A DNA stretch of 64,000 nt from Oscillospiraceae bacterium Marseille-Q3528 (GCA_018223385.1 JAGTTR010000015.1:41809-105808); one strand, 5' to 3'. Shown: positions 42,801 to 51,806, counted from the stretch's first letter. The notes: generated from the letters alone by a model not told the origin. A program made the numbers and translations.

Positions 42801-43626
42801 GTGCGTCCACCTCCATGAATTTCTGCGGATGATCCAGATACTTGCCGATGATCTGCGCCATGGTGCCATCAGCGCGCATCGCTTCAAAGGTTTGGGACAG
42901 TGTCTTTTCCAGCCCGCGCTCATCCGACCGGGCGAATGCAACACCCAGGCCCACCGTCAGAAGCGGTTCGTCCAGAATCCGGTAGTGCAGGTCATAGTCG
43001 GCCATGCACTGTAAAAGCGCTATTTCGTGGGCGGCGATGGCATCCACATAGCCTTTGCTCAGATACGGATAAATCAGCTCCCGATTTTGAAGGGAAAAGA
43101 CCTCCTCCAGTGCAGGGATCCGCTGGTCGGTGTGGGACAGGAAGATTTCTTCCGGTTTGGTGGTAGACTGAACTGCGATTCGCGCCCCTTCCAGATCGGC
43201 AAGGCTGCAGATCGGGCTGTCTTCCCGGACAGCCACCACCTGACGGCTGTACATATACGGTTCTGTCCAGCGGTACTGCTCTTCCCGTCCGTCGATGGAG
43301 AAGCTGCCCCAGATACAGTCGATGGTGCCGGCTTCCACCAGCTCTTTTTTCGATTCCCAGTCGATGGTGGTAAAGACCGCCCGGTAACCCATGCGGCGGA
43401 ATGCCTCTGTGGCCAGATCCACGTCAATCCCGGCGGGCTTGCCATCGGCATCCTCATAGTTATACGGCGGATAATTGTCACTGCCGACAATGATGGCGGG
43501 CGTGTCGCTGTCCGGAGCTGTTTTGACTTCCCGGGGTTCTGCGCAGCCGGTCAGTGCCGTGGCCAGCAGGACTGCAGCACAGCAGAAAATCATGCGGGTT
43601 CGATACTTGTGTGTACGCATTTTCAT
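42790..43626 (-). CDS. Family 3 substrate-binding lipoprotein
   Basis: 278 residues from the ATG at 43626, spaced 8 bases from AAAGGA. The lipobox is LTGC. The mature part is a bilobed amino-acid-type binding protein (SBP_bac_3): IIVGSDNYPPYNYEDADGKP at the start of the fold and GIDVDLATEAFRRMGYRAVF, with the end at YLDHPQKFMEV. There are no permease or ATPase genes beside it. Instead it overlaps a hybrid histidine kinase gene, so it most likely acts as a periplasmic-type ligand sensor for signalling, not transport. Confidence 0.88.
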   Translation of the reverse strand: MKMRTHKYRTRMIFCCAAVLLATALTGCAEPREVKTAPDSDTPAIIVGSDNYPPYNYEDADGKPAGIDVDLATEAFRRMGYRAVFTTIDWESKKELVEAGTIDCIWGSFSIDGREEQYRWTEPYMYSRQVVAVREDSPICSLADLEGARIAVQSTTKPEEIFLSHTDQRIPALEEVFSLQNRELIYPYLSKGYVDAIAAHEIALLQCMADYDLHYRILDEPLLTVGLGVAFARSDERGLEKTLSQTFEAMRADGTMAQIIGKYLDHPQKFMEVDAHAD

Positions 43627-43678
43627 CACATCATCCTTTGTTCGTAGATTGTAAATTTTTGTCGAATCCGGCCGAAAC

Positions 43679-43713
43679 GAAAAAAGATACACTGTCCGTT
43701 CCGACAATGCACC
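43679..43713 (-). terminator. Possible attenuator in the leader of the lipoprotein-kinase operon
   Basis: On the minus strand GTGCATTGTC pairs (with G-U pairs) with GACAGTGTATC and is followed by six T. It lies between the promoter at 43762-43790 and the start codon at 43626, so it would end transcription before the gene. Confidence 0.55.
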
Positions 43714-43761
43714 TTCTTCTGGCCATATCCAAAATATGGAATAAATGAAAAATGTAGTTAG

Positions 43762-43790
43762 ATTATATGCGAAGACGCTCGATTTTTCAA
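43762..43790 (-). promoter_or_regulatory. Promoter of the lipoprotein-kinase operon
   Basis: On the minus strand TTGAAA (43785-43790) and TATAAT (43762-43767), spaced 17 bases. Confidence 0.7.
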
Positions 43791-43921
43791 GTATTTACAG
43801 GGATAAAATACGGAAGAATATGAAGACAAATTTCGACAGAACGTGCAGGACAGGCGCAAAAACGCGCAACGGGAAACTCAAACAACAACCTGGTGACAAC
43901 TTTTTACAGATGAAGGATAAC

Positions 43922-43970
43922 GAAAAAGGACACTCAGTCAATGCGGATGGCATCAACCCGGGTGTCCTTT
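43922..43970 (-). terminator. Terminator of tRNA-Ser
   Basis: On the minus strand AAAGGACAC pairs with GTGTCCTTTTTCG; it starts 6 bases after the tRNA. Confidence 0.75.
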
Positions 43971-43975
43971 GCAAG

Positions 43976-44063
43976 CGGAGATGGTGGGATTCGAACCCAC
44001 GTGCCAGTTGCCCGACAACTTGATTTCGAGTCAAGCTCGTTATGACCACTTCGATACATCTCC
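43976..44063 (-). tRNA. tRNA-Ser, anticodon CGA
   Basis: 88 nt with discriminator base. The acceptor stem GGAGATG/CATCTCC, the T arm with GGTTCGAATCC, and a long variable arm (GTTGTCGGGCAAC) mark a class II tRNA-Ser. The anticodon loop of the stem CTTGA/TCAAG reads CTCGAAA, so the anticodon is CGA for UCG. The 3' CCA is not encoded. A TATAAT box lies at 44081-44086 on the minus strand. Confidence 0.95.
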
Positions 44064-44137
44064 AAAACAGCTCAAATAGCATTATAACATACAAAAAGAA
44101 GCAAGAAAAGGGGGAAGTTTATAATTTTGAATATGCC

Positions 44138-44166
44138 TTGTCCTCCCGGGGAAATTATTATATAAT
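44138..44166 (+). promoter_or_regulatory. Promoter of pfk
   Basis: TTGTCC (44138-44143) and TATAAT (44161-44166), 17 bases apart, about 105 bases before the start codon. Confidence 0.65.
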
Positions 44167-44271
44167 GATTGATACTAAGGGTCAAAGAATCCGGAGGCAT
44201 CAATCATTAAGATATCAGTATCATATATGAAATATTGAAATGATAGAAAAGGATAACGGAGGCGTTGTGGA

Positions 44272-45345
44272 ATGAAAAGAATTGGTATGCTGACCAGCGG
44301 CGGAGACTGCCAGGCACTGAACGCGACAATGAGAGGCGTGGTGAAGGGACTTTTTACCTACACCGATGATGTGGAGATCTATGGATTCCTGGATGGATAT
44401 AAGGGGCTGATCTACAGCAATTTCCGTATGCTGACAGCGCAGGATTTTTCCGGGATCCTGACCAAAGGCGGCACCATTCTGGGAAGCTCCAGACAGCCGT
44501 TTAAGCTCATGCGGGTGCCGGATGAGAACGGGCTGGACAAGGTGGAGGCCATGAAGCACACCTACCACAAGCTGAACCTGGACTGTCTGGTGATCCTGGG
44601 CGGTAACGGCACCCAGAAGACGGCCAACCTGCTGCGGGAGGAAGGGCTGAACATCGTGGGCCTGCCCAAGACCATTGACAACGATATCTGGGGAACAGAC
44701 ATGACCTTCGGCTTCCAGAGTGCCGTGGACATTGCCACTTCGGCCATTGACTGTATCCACACGACGGCGGCATCCCACGGCCGGGTATTCATCGTGGAGG
44801 TCATGGGCCACAAGGTGGGCTGGCTGACGCTGCACGCAGGCATTGCCGGTGGCGCAGATATCATCCTGATCCCTGAGATCCCTTATAATATTGATAAAGT
44901 CATTGAAGCCATCGAGCGCCGGAACCAGGCGGGCAAGCGGTTTACCATCCTGGCGGTGGCAGAGGGCGCCATTTCCCAGGAGGATGCGGCCCTTTCCAAG
45001 AAAGAATATAAGAAAAAACTGGAGGCTGCCAAATATCCGTCCATTTCCTATGAGCTGGCGCAGCAGATTCAGGAGAGAAGCGGTGTGGAGGTGCGCATCA
45101 CTGTGCCCGGACACACCCAGAGAGGCGGAAGTCCATGTCCTTACGACCGCGTGCTGTCCACAAGACTGGGAGCCAAGGCGGCGGAGCTGATCATGAACGG
45201 CGACTTTGGCTACATGGTTTCCGTGAAAAATAACAAGATCGACAAGACACCGCTGCAGGAAGTGGCGGGACGGCTGAAAATGGTTGAGCCGGATTCGGAC
45301 ATTGTAAAAGAAGCCAAGACCATCGGCATCAGCTTTGGTGACTAG
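44272..45345 (+). CDS. pfkA: 6-phosphofructokinase
   Basis: 357 residues, longer than E. coli PfkA (320). It phosphorylates fructose 6-phosphate to the 1,6-bisphosphate. Family motifs: TSGGDCQALNATMRG for the phosphate loop, LVILGGNGTQKTA at the donor site, GLPKTIDNDIWGTD with the catalytic Asp pair, VEVMGHKVGWL, and PGHTQRGG for substrate. At the two donor-deciding positions it has Gly (GGNG, not GGDD) with Lys (PKTIDND). Gly favours ATP, while the Lys is also usual in PPi-dependent enzymes. ATP use is therefore likely but not proven. It lies 29 bases ahead of dnaX. Confidence 0.9.
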   Translation: MKRIGMLTSGGDCQALNATMRGVVKGLFTYTDDVEIYGFLDGYKGLIYSNFRMLTAQDFSGILTKGGTILGSSRQPFKLMRVPDENGLDKVEAMKHTYHKLNLDCLVILGGNGTQKTANLLREEGLNIVGLPKTIDNDIWGTDMTFGFQSAVDIATSAIDCIHTTAASHGRVFIVEVMGHKVGWLTLHAGIAGGADIILIPEIPYNIDKVIEAIERRNQAGKRFTILAVAEGAISQEDAALSKKEYKKKLEAAKYPSISYELAQQIQERSGVEVRITVPGHTQRGGSPCPYDRVLSTRLGAKAAELIMNGDFGYMVSVKNNKIDKTPLQEVAGRLKMVEPDSDIVKEAKTIGISFGD

Positions 45346-45374
45346 GGTTTTGGCGGGAAGAAAGGAAGAAGCAC

Positions 45375-46937
45375 ATGTCTTATACAGCACTGTACCGGAA
45401 GTTCCGTCCGACGGAATTTGAGGATGTGAAGGGGCAGGATCATATCGTGACGACCCTGAAACACCAGATCGCGGCGGATCGTATCGGACATGCTTACCTG
45501 TTCTGCGGGACGAGAGGCACGGGAAAGACCACGGTGGCGAAGATTTTTGCCAAAGCGGTGAACTGTGAGCACCCGGTGGAAGGCAGCCCTTGCGGGGAAT
45601 GCCGGATGTGCCGGGCCATCGCCTCCGGGGCGTCCATGAACGTCATCGAGATCGATGCGGCCTCCAACAACGGCGTGGACAACATCCGTGAGATCCGGGA
45701 AGAGGTGGCATATTCTCCGGCAGAGGGCAAATATAAGGTTTATATCATCGACGAGGTTCATATGCTTTCCATAGGCGCGTTCAACGCCCTGCTGAAAACG
45801 CTGGAGGAGCCGCCGGCATACGTGATTTTCATTCTGGCGACCACCGAGGCCCACAAGATCCCAGTGACGATCCTGTCCCGGTGCCAGCGATATGATTTTC
45901 GGCGCATCGGCATCGACACCATCACCGACCGTCTTATGGAGCTTTTGGAAAAGGAACAGGTGGAGGCCGAGGAAAAGGCGGTCCGCTATGTGGCCAAGGC
46001 GGCGGATGGTTCCATGCGTGACGCTTTGAGTCTGCTGGATCAGTGTATCGCCTTTTATCTGGGGGAAAAGCTGACCTACGACCATGTACTGGAAGTGCTG
46101 GGAGCGGTGGACACCGAGGTGTTCAGCAATTTCTTCGGAAAACTGCTGCGGGGCGATATCCCGGGCTGTATCCGGGCGTTGGACGATCTGGTCATCCAGG
46201 GCCGGGAGCTGGGGCAGTTTGTCACAGATTTTACCTGGTATCTGCGCAACCTTTTGCTGGTGCGGAGCGCCGATCAGATGGAGGATGTGCTGGACATGTC
46301 CACGGAAAATCTGCGGCAGCTGAAAGAGGATGCGGCCCAGGTGGAGCCGGAGACGCTCATGCGGTGGATCCGGATTTTCTCTGAGCTGGCAGGACAGATG
46401 AAGTTTGCCTCCCAGAAGCGGATCATGGCGGAGATTGCCGTTATCCGGCTGTGCAGACCGGCCATGGAGCGCAACATGGATACGGTATTTGACCGGATCG
46501 CGGAAGTGGAGCGGAAGCTGGAGGAGGGCGTTGTCGTGCAGGCAGCGGCGCCTGCGGCCAGTGCGGGAAGCCGGGCGGAAGTAAAACCCCAGGCGAAACC
46601 GGTGCTGGACCGGGCCATTCCCGATGACATCAAACAGGTGGTGGCAGACTGGAAGGGCATCATCCGCAATCTGTCAGGCATGACAAAGAATTACCTGCGG
46701 CACGCAAGGCTGAGCCTGGGCGGGGAAAACCGGCTGCAGATCGTTTTCGAGGATGAGACGGCCTACAGCTTTGTGAACCGGGATGCCCAGAAACAAGAGC
46801 TGACCGAGGCCATCGAGAGCCGGATCGGCAAACAGGTGGAGCTGGACATCAAGCTGGTGGATCAGGGCAGAAGTTTTGAGGATAGTTTTGTAGATATTGA
46901 GAAAATCGTCAATATGGACATTACAATAGAAGATTAA
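45375..46937 (+). CDS. dnaX: DNA polymerase III subunit gamma/tau
   Basis: 520 residues. It is the AAA+ clamp-loader subunit. Walker A is CGTRGTGKTTVAKI, the zinc module is CEHPVEGSPCGECRMC, Walker B is VYIIDEVHML, the sensor 1 region is FILATTEAHKIP and the arginine finger is in ILSRCQRYDF. The C-terminal part beyond about 370 is shorter and less conserved than tau of E. coli. The dnaX-ybaB-recR block is standard in Bacillota; here it follows pfk. Confidence 0.94.
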   Translation: MSYTALYRKFRPTEFEDVKGQDHIVTTLKHQIAADRIGHAYLFCGTRGTGKTTVAKIFAKAVNCEHPVEGSPCGECRMCRAIASGASMNVIEIDAASNNGVDNIREIREEVAYSPAEGKYKVYIIDEVHMLSIGAFNALLKTLEEPPAYVIFILATTEAHKIPVTILSRCQRYDFRRIGIDTITDRLMELLEKEQVEAEEKAVRYVAKAADGSMRDALSLLDQCIAFYLGEKLTYDHVLEVLGAVDTEVFSNFFGKLLRGDIPGCIRALDDLVIQGRELGQFVTDFTWYLRNLLLVRSADQMEDVLDMSTENLRQLKEDAAQVEPETLMRWIRIFSELAGQMKFASQKRIMAEIAVIRLCRPAMERNMDTVFDRIAEVERKLEEGVVVQAAAPAASAGSRAEVKPQAKPVLDRAIPDDIKQVVADWKGIIRNLSGMTKNYLRHARLSLGGENRLQIVFEDETAYSFVNRDAQKQELTEAIESRIGKQVELDIKLVDQGRSFEDSFVDIEKIVNMDITIED

Positions 46938-46960
46938 GCAAATAACAGGAGGAAAAGAAT

Positions 46961-47308
46961 ATGGCAAAAAGAGGTGGATTTCCGGGCGGCGGTATGCCGG
47001 GAAACATGAATAATCTGATGAAACAGGCACAGCGCATGCAGCGTCAGATGGAGGAGCAGCAGAAAGAGCTGGAAGAGAAGGAGTTTACCGCATCTGCAGG
47101 CGGCGGAGCCGTTGAGGTGACCCTGAACGGTAAATATGAGGTGACCAAGGTTTCTCTGGATGAAGAGGTCGTTGATCCCGAGGACATCGAGATGCTGGAG
47201 GATCTGGTCATGGCAGCTGTGAACTCTGCTCTTCGTCAGGTGGAGGAAGCATCCAAGGCCAACATGTCCAAGCTGACCGGCGGTATGGGCGGAGGATTCC
47301 CGTTCTAA
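46961..47308 (+). CDS. ybaB: YbaB/EbfC nucleoid-associated protein
   Basis: 115 residues, a small DNA-binding dimer. Gly/Met-rich N-terminus ([19 protein letters not shown]), then a helix with [14 protein letters not shown] and a sheet with [20 protein letters not shown]. It sits between dnaX and recR, with its stop codon overlapping the recR start by one base. It probably acts in recombination or nucleoid structure with RecR. Confidence 0.92.
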   Translation: MAKRGGFPGGGMPGNMNNLMKQAQRMQRQMEEQQKELEEKEFTASAGGGAVEVTLNGKYEVTKVSLDEEVVDPEDIEMLEDLVMAAVNSALRQVEEASKANMSKLTGGMGGGFPF

Positions 47309-47904
47309 TGGATTACTACAGCAGTCAGATCAGCAAGTTAATAGAGCAGCTGTCGAGACTTCCGGGCATTGGCCCCAAATCCGCCCAGCGACTGGCGTTT
47401 CATCTCATTCATCTGCCTCTGGAGCAGGTGGAAGAGCTGTCGTCCTCGATCTTAGAGGCGAAGAAAAACGTCCGCTACTGTAAGGAATGCTGTACGCTGA
47501 CGGACGCGGAGGTGTGTCCGATCTGCGCCAACCCCAAGCGGGATCACAGTGTCATCATGGTGGTGGAGAACACGAGAGACCTGGCGGCCTATGAGAAAAC
47601 GGGCAAATATGAGGGCGTTTATCATGTGCTCCACGGCGCGATTTCCCCGCTGCTGGGCATCGGCCCGGCGGACATCCGTCTGAAAGAGCTGATGCAGCGT
47701 CTCCAGGGGGATGTGAAGGAGGTCATCATCGCCACCAACTCCAGTCTGGAGGGGGAGACGACGGCCATGTACATCAGCAAGCTGGTGAAGCCAACGGGCA
47801 TCAAGGTGACGCGGATCGCCAGCGGCGTGCCGGTGGGCGGCGATCTGGAATATATCGATGAAGTCACATTGCTCCGTGCGCTGGAAGGGCGGACAGAGCT
47901 GTAA
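47308..47904 (+). CDS. recR: Recombination protein RecR
   Basis: 198 residues, the standard length. A helix-hairpin-helix near the N-terminus ([17 protein letters not shown]), the zinc finger [16 protein letters not shown], and the Toprim domain ([18 protein letters not shown] and [16 protein letters not shown]). With RecO and RecF it loads RecA at gaps. Confidence 0.95.
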   Translation: MDYYSSQISKLIEQLSRLPGIGPKSAQRLAFHLIHLPLEQVEELSSSILEAKKNVRYCKECCTLTDAEVCPICANPKRDHSVIMVVENTRDLAAYEKTGKYEGVYHVLHGAISPLLGIGPADIRLKELMQRLQGDVKEVIIATNSSLEGETTAMYISKLVKPTGIKVTRIASGVPVGGDLEYIDEVTLLRALEGRTEL

Positions 47905-47946
47905 CCATAAGCAAAAACTTGAAAAATGAAAAAGGTGGTAGAGAAA

Positions 47947-48783
47947 ATGAATGAACTGGAACTTCAGAAAACTGCCGTAGAGGTTCGAAAAGGAATCATT
48001 GAGGCGGTTCACAGTGCAAAATCAGGGCATCCGGGCGGATCCCTGTCCGCAGCGGATATTTTCACCTATCTGTATTTTGAGGAAATGAATATTGACCCGA
48101 AGGCTCCGAAAAAAGAGGGCAGAGACCGTTTTGTCCTGTCCAAGGGGCACACGGCGCCGGGCTACTATTCTGCGCTGGCACACAGAGGCTTTTTCCCGGT
48201 GGAGGATCTGAAAACCCTTCGGAAAGTAGGCTCTTATCTCCAGGGCCATCCGGACAGAAAGCACATTCCGGGCGTGGATATGTCCAGCGGTTCTCTGGGC
48301 CAGGGCGTGTCTGCCGCAGTGGGTATGGCGCTGTCTGCCAAAATGTCCGGCGAGGATTACCGCACTTATACCCTGCTGGGCGACGGTGAGATCCAGGAGG
48401 GCCAGGTATGGGAGGCTGCCATGTTCGCAGGCGCCAGAAAACTGGACAACCTGGTGCTGATCGTGGACAACAACGGCCTGCAGATCGACGGCAACATTGC
48501 TGACGTCTGCTCCCCGTATCCCATTGACAAGAAGTTCGAGGCATTCAATTTCCATGTGATCAACATCGATGGAAATGATTTCAAACAGATCGCAGCTGCT
48601 TTTGCAGAGGCAAGACAGACCAAGGGCATGCCCACGGCCATCATTGCCAAGACCGTCAAGGGCAAGGGCGTTTCCTTCATGGAAAATCAGGTATCCTGGC
48701 ACGGAACCGCGCCCAACGACGAGCAGTATGAGATCGCAATGGAAGAACTGAGAAAGGCTGGTGAAGCGTTATGTCAGAAGTAA
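47947..48783 (+). CDS. Transketolase, N-terminal subunit
   Basis: 278 residues from ATG 47947 (AAAGGTGG upstream; an ATG seven codons earlier lacks a site). This is the thiamine-diphosphate/Mg2+-binding half of a split transketolase: SGHPGGSLSAADIF, LSKGHTAPGYYSAL and LGDGEIQEGQVWEAAMFA (GDG...N motif, with NNGLQIDG). It works with the next gene product, with which it overlaps by 13 bases, in the non-oxidative pentose phosphate pathway. Confidence 0.93.
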   Translation: MNELELQKTAVEVRKGIIEAVHSAKSGHPGGSLSAADIFTYLYFEEMNIDPKAPKKEGRDRFVLSKGHTAPGYYSALAHRGFFPVEDLKTLRKVGSYLQGHPDRKHIPGVDMSSGSLGQGVSAAVGMALSAKMSGEDYRTYTLLGDGEIQEGQVWEAAMFAGARKLDNLVLIVDNNGLQIDGNIADVCSPYPIDKKFEAFNFHVINIDGNDFKQIAAAFAEARQTKGMPTAIIAKTVKGKGVSFMENQVSWHGTAPNDEQYEIAMEELRKAGEALCQK

Positions 48784-49715
48784 AGAAAATCGCAACAAGA
48801 GAGAGCTACGGCAACGCGCTGGCACAGTACGGCGCAGAGTATCCGAATCTAGTCGTTCTGGACGCGGACCTGGCCGCTGCCACCAAGACCGGTATTTTCA
48901 AGAAAGCATTTCCGGAGAGACATATCGACTGCGGCATCGCTGAGTGCAACATGGTGGGCATTGCAGCAGGCCTTGCCACCACAGGCAAGATCCCGTTTGT
49001 CAGCTCCTTTGCCATGTTTGCGGCAGGCCGTGCCTTTGAGCAGATCCGCAACTCCGTGGGTTATCCCCACCTGAATGTGAAGATCGGCGCTACCCATGCG
49101 GGCATTTCTGTGGGCGAGGATGGCGCTACCCATCAGTGCAACGAGGATATCGCCCTCATGCGCACCATCCCGGGCATGGTTGTCATCAACCCTTCCGATG
49201 ATGTGGAGGCAAAGGCCGCTGTGAAGGCTGCCATCGATCATGACGGCCCGGTATATCTGCGGTTTGGCCGTCTGGCTGTGCCGGTGATCAACGACAACCC
49301 GGATTACAAATTTGAGCTGGGCAAGGGCGTGGTGCTGCGGGAAGGCAAGGATATTACGCTGATCGCCACTGGTCTGTGTGTATCTGAGACGCTGGAAGCT
49401 GCCAAGCTGCTGGAGGCAGACGGCATCGACGCCAAGGTTATCAACATCCACACCATCAAACCGCTAGATGAAGAGCTGGTGGTTGCTGCGGCAAAAGAGA
49501 CCGGCAAAGTGGTGACCATCGAGGAGCATTCCGTCATCGGCGGTCTGGGAAGCGCCGTTTGTGATGCTCTGTGCGCAAATCATCCGACACCGGTGTACAA
49601 GATCGGTATCAATGATACCTTCGGAGAATCCGGCCCGGCAGTAGAACTGATCAAAAAATATGGTCTGGATGCCCAGAGTATTTATGAGAAGGTTAAGGTA
49701 TTTGTAAATAAATAG
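48771..49715 (+). CDS. Transketolase, C-terminal subunit
   Basis: 314 residues. Pyrimidine-binding and C-terminal transketolase domains: FPERHIDCGIAECNMVGIAA, with the Glu that activates thiamine diphosphate in the I-A-E region, THAGISVGEDGATHQ, and IEEHSVIGGLGSAVCDALC. It overlaps the N-terminal subunit gene and has GGTGAAG upstream. Split transketolase is common in Clostridia. Confidence 0.93.
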   Translation: MSEVKKIATRESYGNALAQYGAEYPNLVVLDADLAAATKTGIFKKAFPERHIDCGIAECNMVGIAAGLATTGKIPFVSSFAMFAAGRAFEQIRNSVGYPHLNVKIGATHAGISVGEDGATHQCNEDIALMRTIPGMVVINPSDDVEAKAAVKAAIDHDGPVYLRFGRLAVPVINDNPDYKFELGKGVVLREGKDITLIATGLCVSETLEAAKLLEADGIDAKVINIHTIKPLDEELVVAAAKETGKVVTIEEHSVIGGLGSAVCDALCANHPTPVYKIGINDTFGESGPAVELIKKYGLDAQSIYEKVKVFVNK

Positions 49716-49791
49716 CACATAAGAAAAGAGGATCGTCCTTCTGTGATCAGATGTGTGATGCGGAAGGGCGATTTTCGGAATAGGAAAAACA

Positions 49792-51201
49792 ATGACAGCA
49801 GTAATTGAGCGGGTATATGCGTGGCTGTGGGGAGATCTTTTCTCCATACCGCTTCCCGGCGGGGGCCAGATCGGCCTGTCACTTCTGGTCATTTTTCTCA
49901 TTCCTGCGGGAATTTATTTTTCCATCAGAACCCGCTTTCTGCCGGTTCGTCTGTTCCCGGATATGATCCGGGCGCTGGGAGAGAAGGAAAAAGAAAAAGG
50001 TGGTCTGTCATCCTGGCAGACACTGATCGTGTCTACAGCCACAAGAGTAGGCATGGGCAATCTGGTGGGCGTGGTAGCGGCCATCTCTGCAGGCGGCGCC
50101 GGTGCGGTATTCTGGATGTGGCTGATGGCAGTGCTGGGGGCATCCACCGCATTCGTGGAGGCAACGCTGGCCCAGCTGCATCGGGAGGAGGACAGCCTGT
50201 ACGGCGGTTTTCATGGCGGCCCGGCCTATTATATCCATCATGCCAGTGAAAAAAAGAGCGGCAGGAAGAAACGGTACTCCCTTCTGGCGGTGCTGTTTGC
50301 CCTGTCCGGCCTGATCTGCTGGTGCGGCATCAGCCAGGTGGTTGCCAATTCCGTGACATCGGCTTTCCAAAATGCGTTCCACATTCCGGTGCTGTACACC
50401 ACCATCGTGCTGGTGGCGCTGGCGGCAGTGATCGTTCTGCGAAAAAATGCAACCGTGAAGGTGCTGGATATTATGGTGCCGATCATGGCGGGCTGTTATT
50501 TTATACTGACGGTGGTCATGATCGTGAAAAATATCGGCATGGTGCCCGGCGTGTTTGCCCGGATTTTTGAGGAGGCCTTCGGCATCCGGCAGGTGGTGTC
50601 CGGCGGTTTTGGGGCGGTACTCATGAACGGCGTGAAGCGCGGCCTGTTTTCCAATGAGGCGGGCTCCGGCTCTGCACCCTGTGCGGCAGCAGCGGCGGAG
50701 AGTGACGATCCGGTGAAGATCGGTCTGGTACAGGCGCTGGGCGTGTTCATCGACACCATTGTGATCTGCAGCTGTACGGCATTTCTCATTCTGCTGGTGC
50801 CCCAGGAACAGATCGCAGGGCTTGCGGGCATGGATCTGCTGCAGACAGCCATGAGTTATCATCTGGGAGAGTTTGGTGTGATTTTTACGGCACTGACACT
50901 GGGGCTGTTCAGCTTCTCCACGTTTCTCGGCATTTTGTTCTATGCCAGATCCAACGTGTCCTATCTTTGCGGAGAGAAGTGGTGCTTCCAGACACTGTAT
51001 AAGGTGGTGGCGCTGGTCATGCTGTTCATCGGCGGCCTGGCAGCCTACACGGTGGTGTGGGATCTGGGCGACGTAGGTGTCGGCCTGATGACGATATTCA
51101 ACCTGATCGCTCTGTATCCCATGGCGGGAGAGGCGCTGGAAGCACTGCGCAGGTACGAGCAGGAGCGCAAAGAAGCGCGTTCCAGATCCCGTCAGAAATA
51201 A
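49792..51201 (+). CDS. Alanine/glycine:cation symporter (AGCS family)
   Basis: 469 residues with about eleven spans. Family segments are RVGMGNLVGVVAAISAGGAGAVF (ion/substrate site), STAFVEATLAQLHREE, GGPAYYIHHA, the GVKRGLFSNEAGSGSAPCAAA signature, and SFSTFLGILFYARSNVSYL. It imports small neutral amino acids with Na+ or H+. The last ~35 codons overlap, on the other strand, the end of the yyaC-like gene. Confidence 0.92.
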   Translation: MTAVIERVYAWLWGDLFSIPLPGGGQIGLSLLVIFLIPAGIYFSIRTRFLPVRLFPDMIRALGEKEKEKGGLSSWQTLIVSTATRVGMGNLVGVVAAISAGGAGAVFWMWLMAVLGASTAFVEATLAQLHREEDSLYGGFHGGPAYYIHHASEKKSGRKKRYSLLAVLFALSGLICWCGISQVVANSVTSAFQNAFHIPVLYTTIVLVALAAVIVLRKNATVKVLDIMVPIMAGCYFILTVVMIVKNIGMVPGVFARIFEEAFGIRQVVSGGFGAVLMNGVKRGLFSNEAGSGSAPCAAAAAESDDPVKIGLVQALGVFIDTIVICSCTAFLILLVPQEQIAGLAGMDLLQTAMSYHLGEFGVIFTALTLGLFSFSTFLGILFYARSNVSYLCGEKWCFQTLYKVVALVMLFIGGLAAYTVVWDLGDVGVGLMTIFNLIALYPMAGEALEALRRYEQERKEARSRSRQK

Positions 51202-51718
51202 TATCTGCCAGCAGGCATACCTTCCTGCGCGGCGTGTGTTTCAGAAAAAAGTAACCGAGAGCGCCGGAGCGGCTGACCGTTCCGGTGATATGCAGATCTC
51301 CGGCGGCCGGCAGCTGCTTGGACAGACCGGCACCTGGGAGAAGTGGCCCCAATCCGGCGGTAATGCAGCCGGGGCGGTGTCCGACAGCGATGGCGGCATC
51401 CACGGCCAGAATGGGGGCACCGGGGAAATCCCGGGAGATCGCGCGTAAAATAACAGAAAGATTCAGGGCATGGACCGCCTGTTCCTCTGTACCGAAAATG
51501 TGTACAGGGAGCAGGTGGTCTGTTTTTTTCAGTTTTTCTTCCAGCAGTGTGCCCACCAGCGGCCCCAGCCGATCCCCCTGCACCTGGGTGGTGCCAATGC
51601 ACAGGATGATCAGAGGCCGGGTGTGATCGACGGCAGGCAGAAGCTCTGCCAGAAAACGGGTCAGCGCCGCGGTGTACGAGCGGCGGCCCGGGATATAAAA
51701 AATCGGGTTTGTATTCAT
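51098..51718 (-). CDS. yyaC: Spore protease-like protein YyaC (DUF1256)
   Basis: 206 residues, about the usual length. It belongs to the GPR-like fold family: IILCIGTTQVQGDRLGPLVG holds the acidic pair, AVDAAIAVGHRPGCITAGLG, and ISDGIWNALL near the C-terminus. In Bacillus it is made during sporulation; the activity is not defined. The convergent overlap with the symporter gene is 104 bases, so the C-terminal tail (ARTCAVLPAPLPPWDTERSG) is encoded antisense to that gene. Confidence 0.8.
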   Translation of the reverse strand: MNTNPIFYIPGRRSYTAALTRFLAELLPAVDHTRPLIILCIGTTQVQGDRLGPLVGTLLEEKLKKTDHLLPVHIFGTEEQAVHALNLSVILRAISRDFPGAPILAVDAAIAVGHRPGCITAGLGPLLPGAGLSKQLPAAGDLHITGTVSRSGALGYFFLKHTPRRKVCLLADIISDGIWNALLCAPARTCAVLPAPLPPWDTERSG

Positions 51719-51806
51719 AAAATTCCTCCGAATATTTCAAAACATTGTTTTACACATATTATCGCTTGCAAAGTGCGTTTTATTTCTCTGGTATGAGTCA
51801 AAATCT

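Noticed and set aside
42801..42944. Earlier start of the hybrid kinase
   Set aside because: The extra residues are coded inside the lipoprotein gene in another frame, and the ATG at 42800 has a good ribosome site followed directly by a membrane span.
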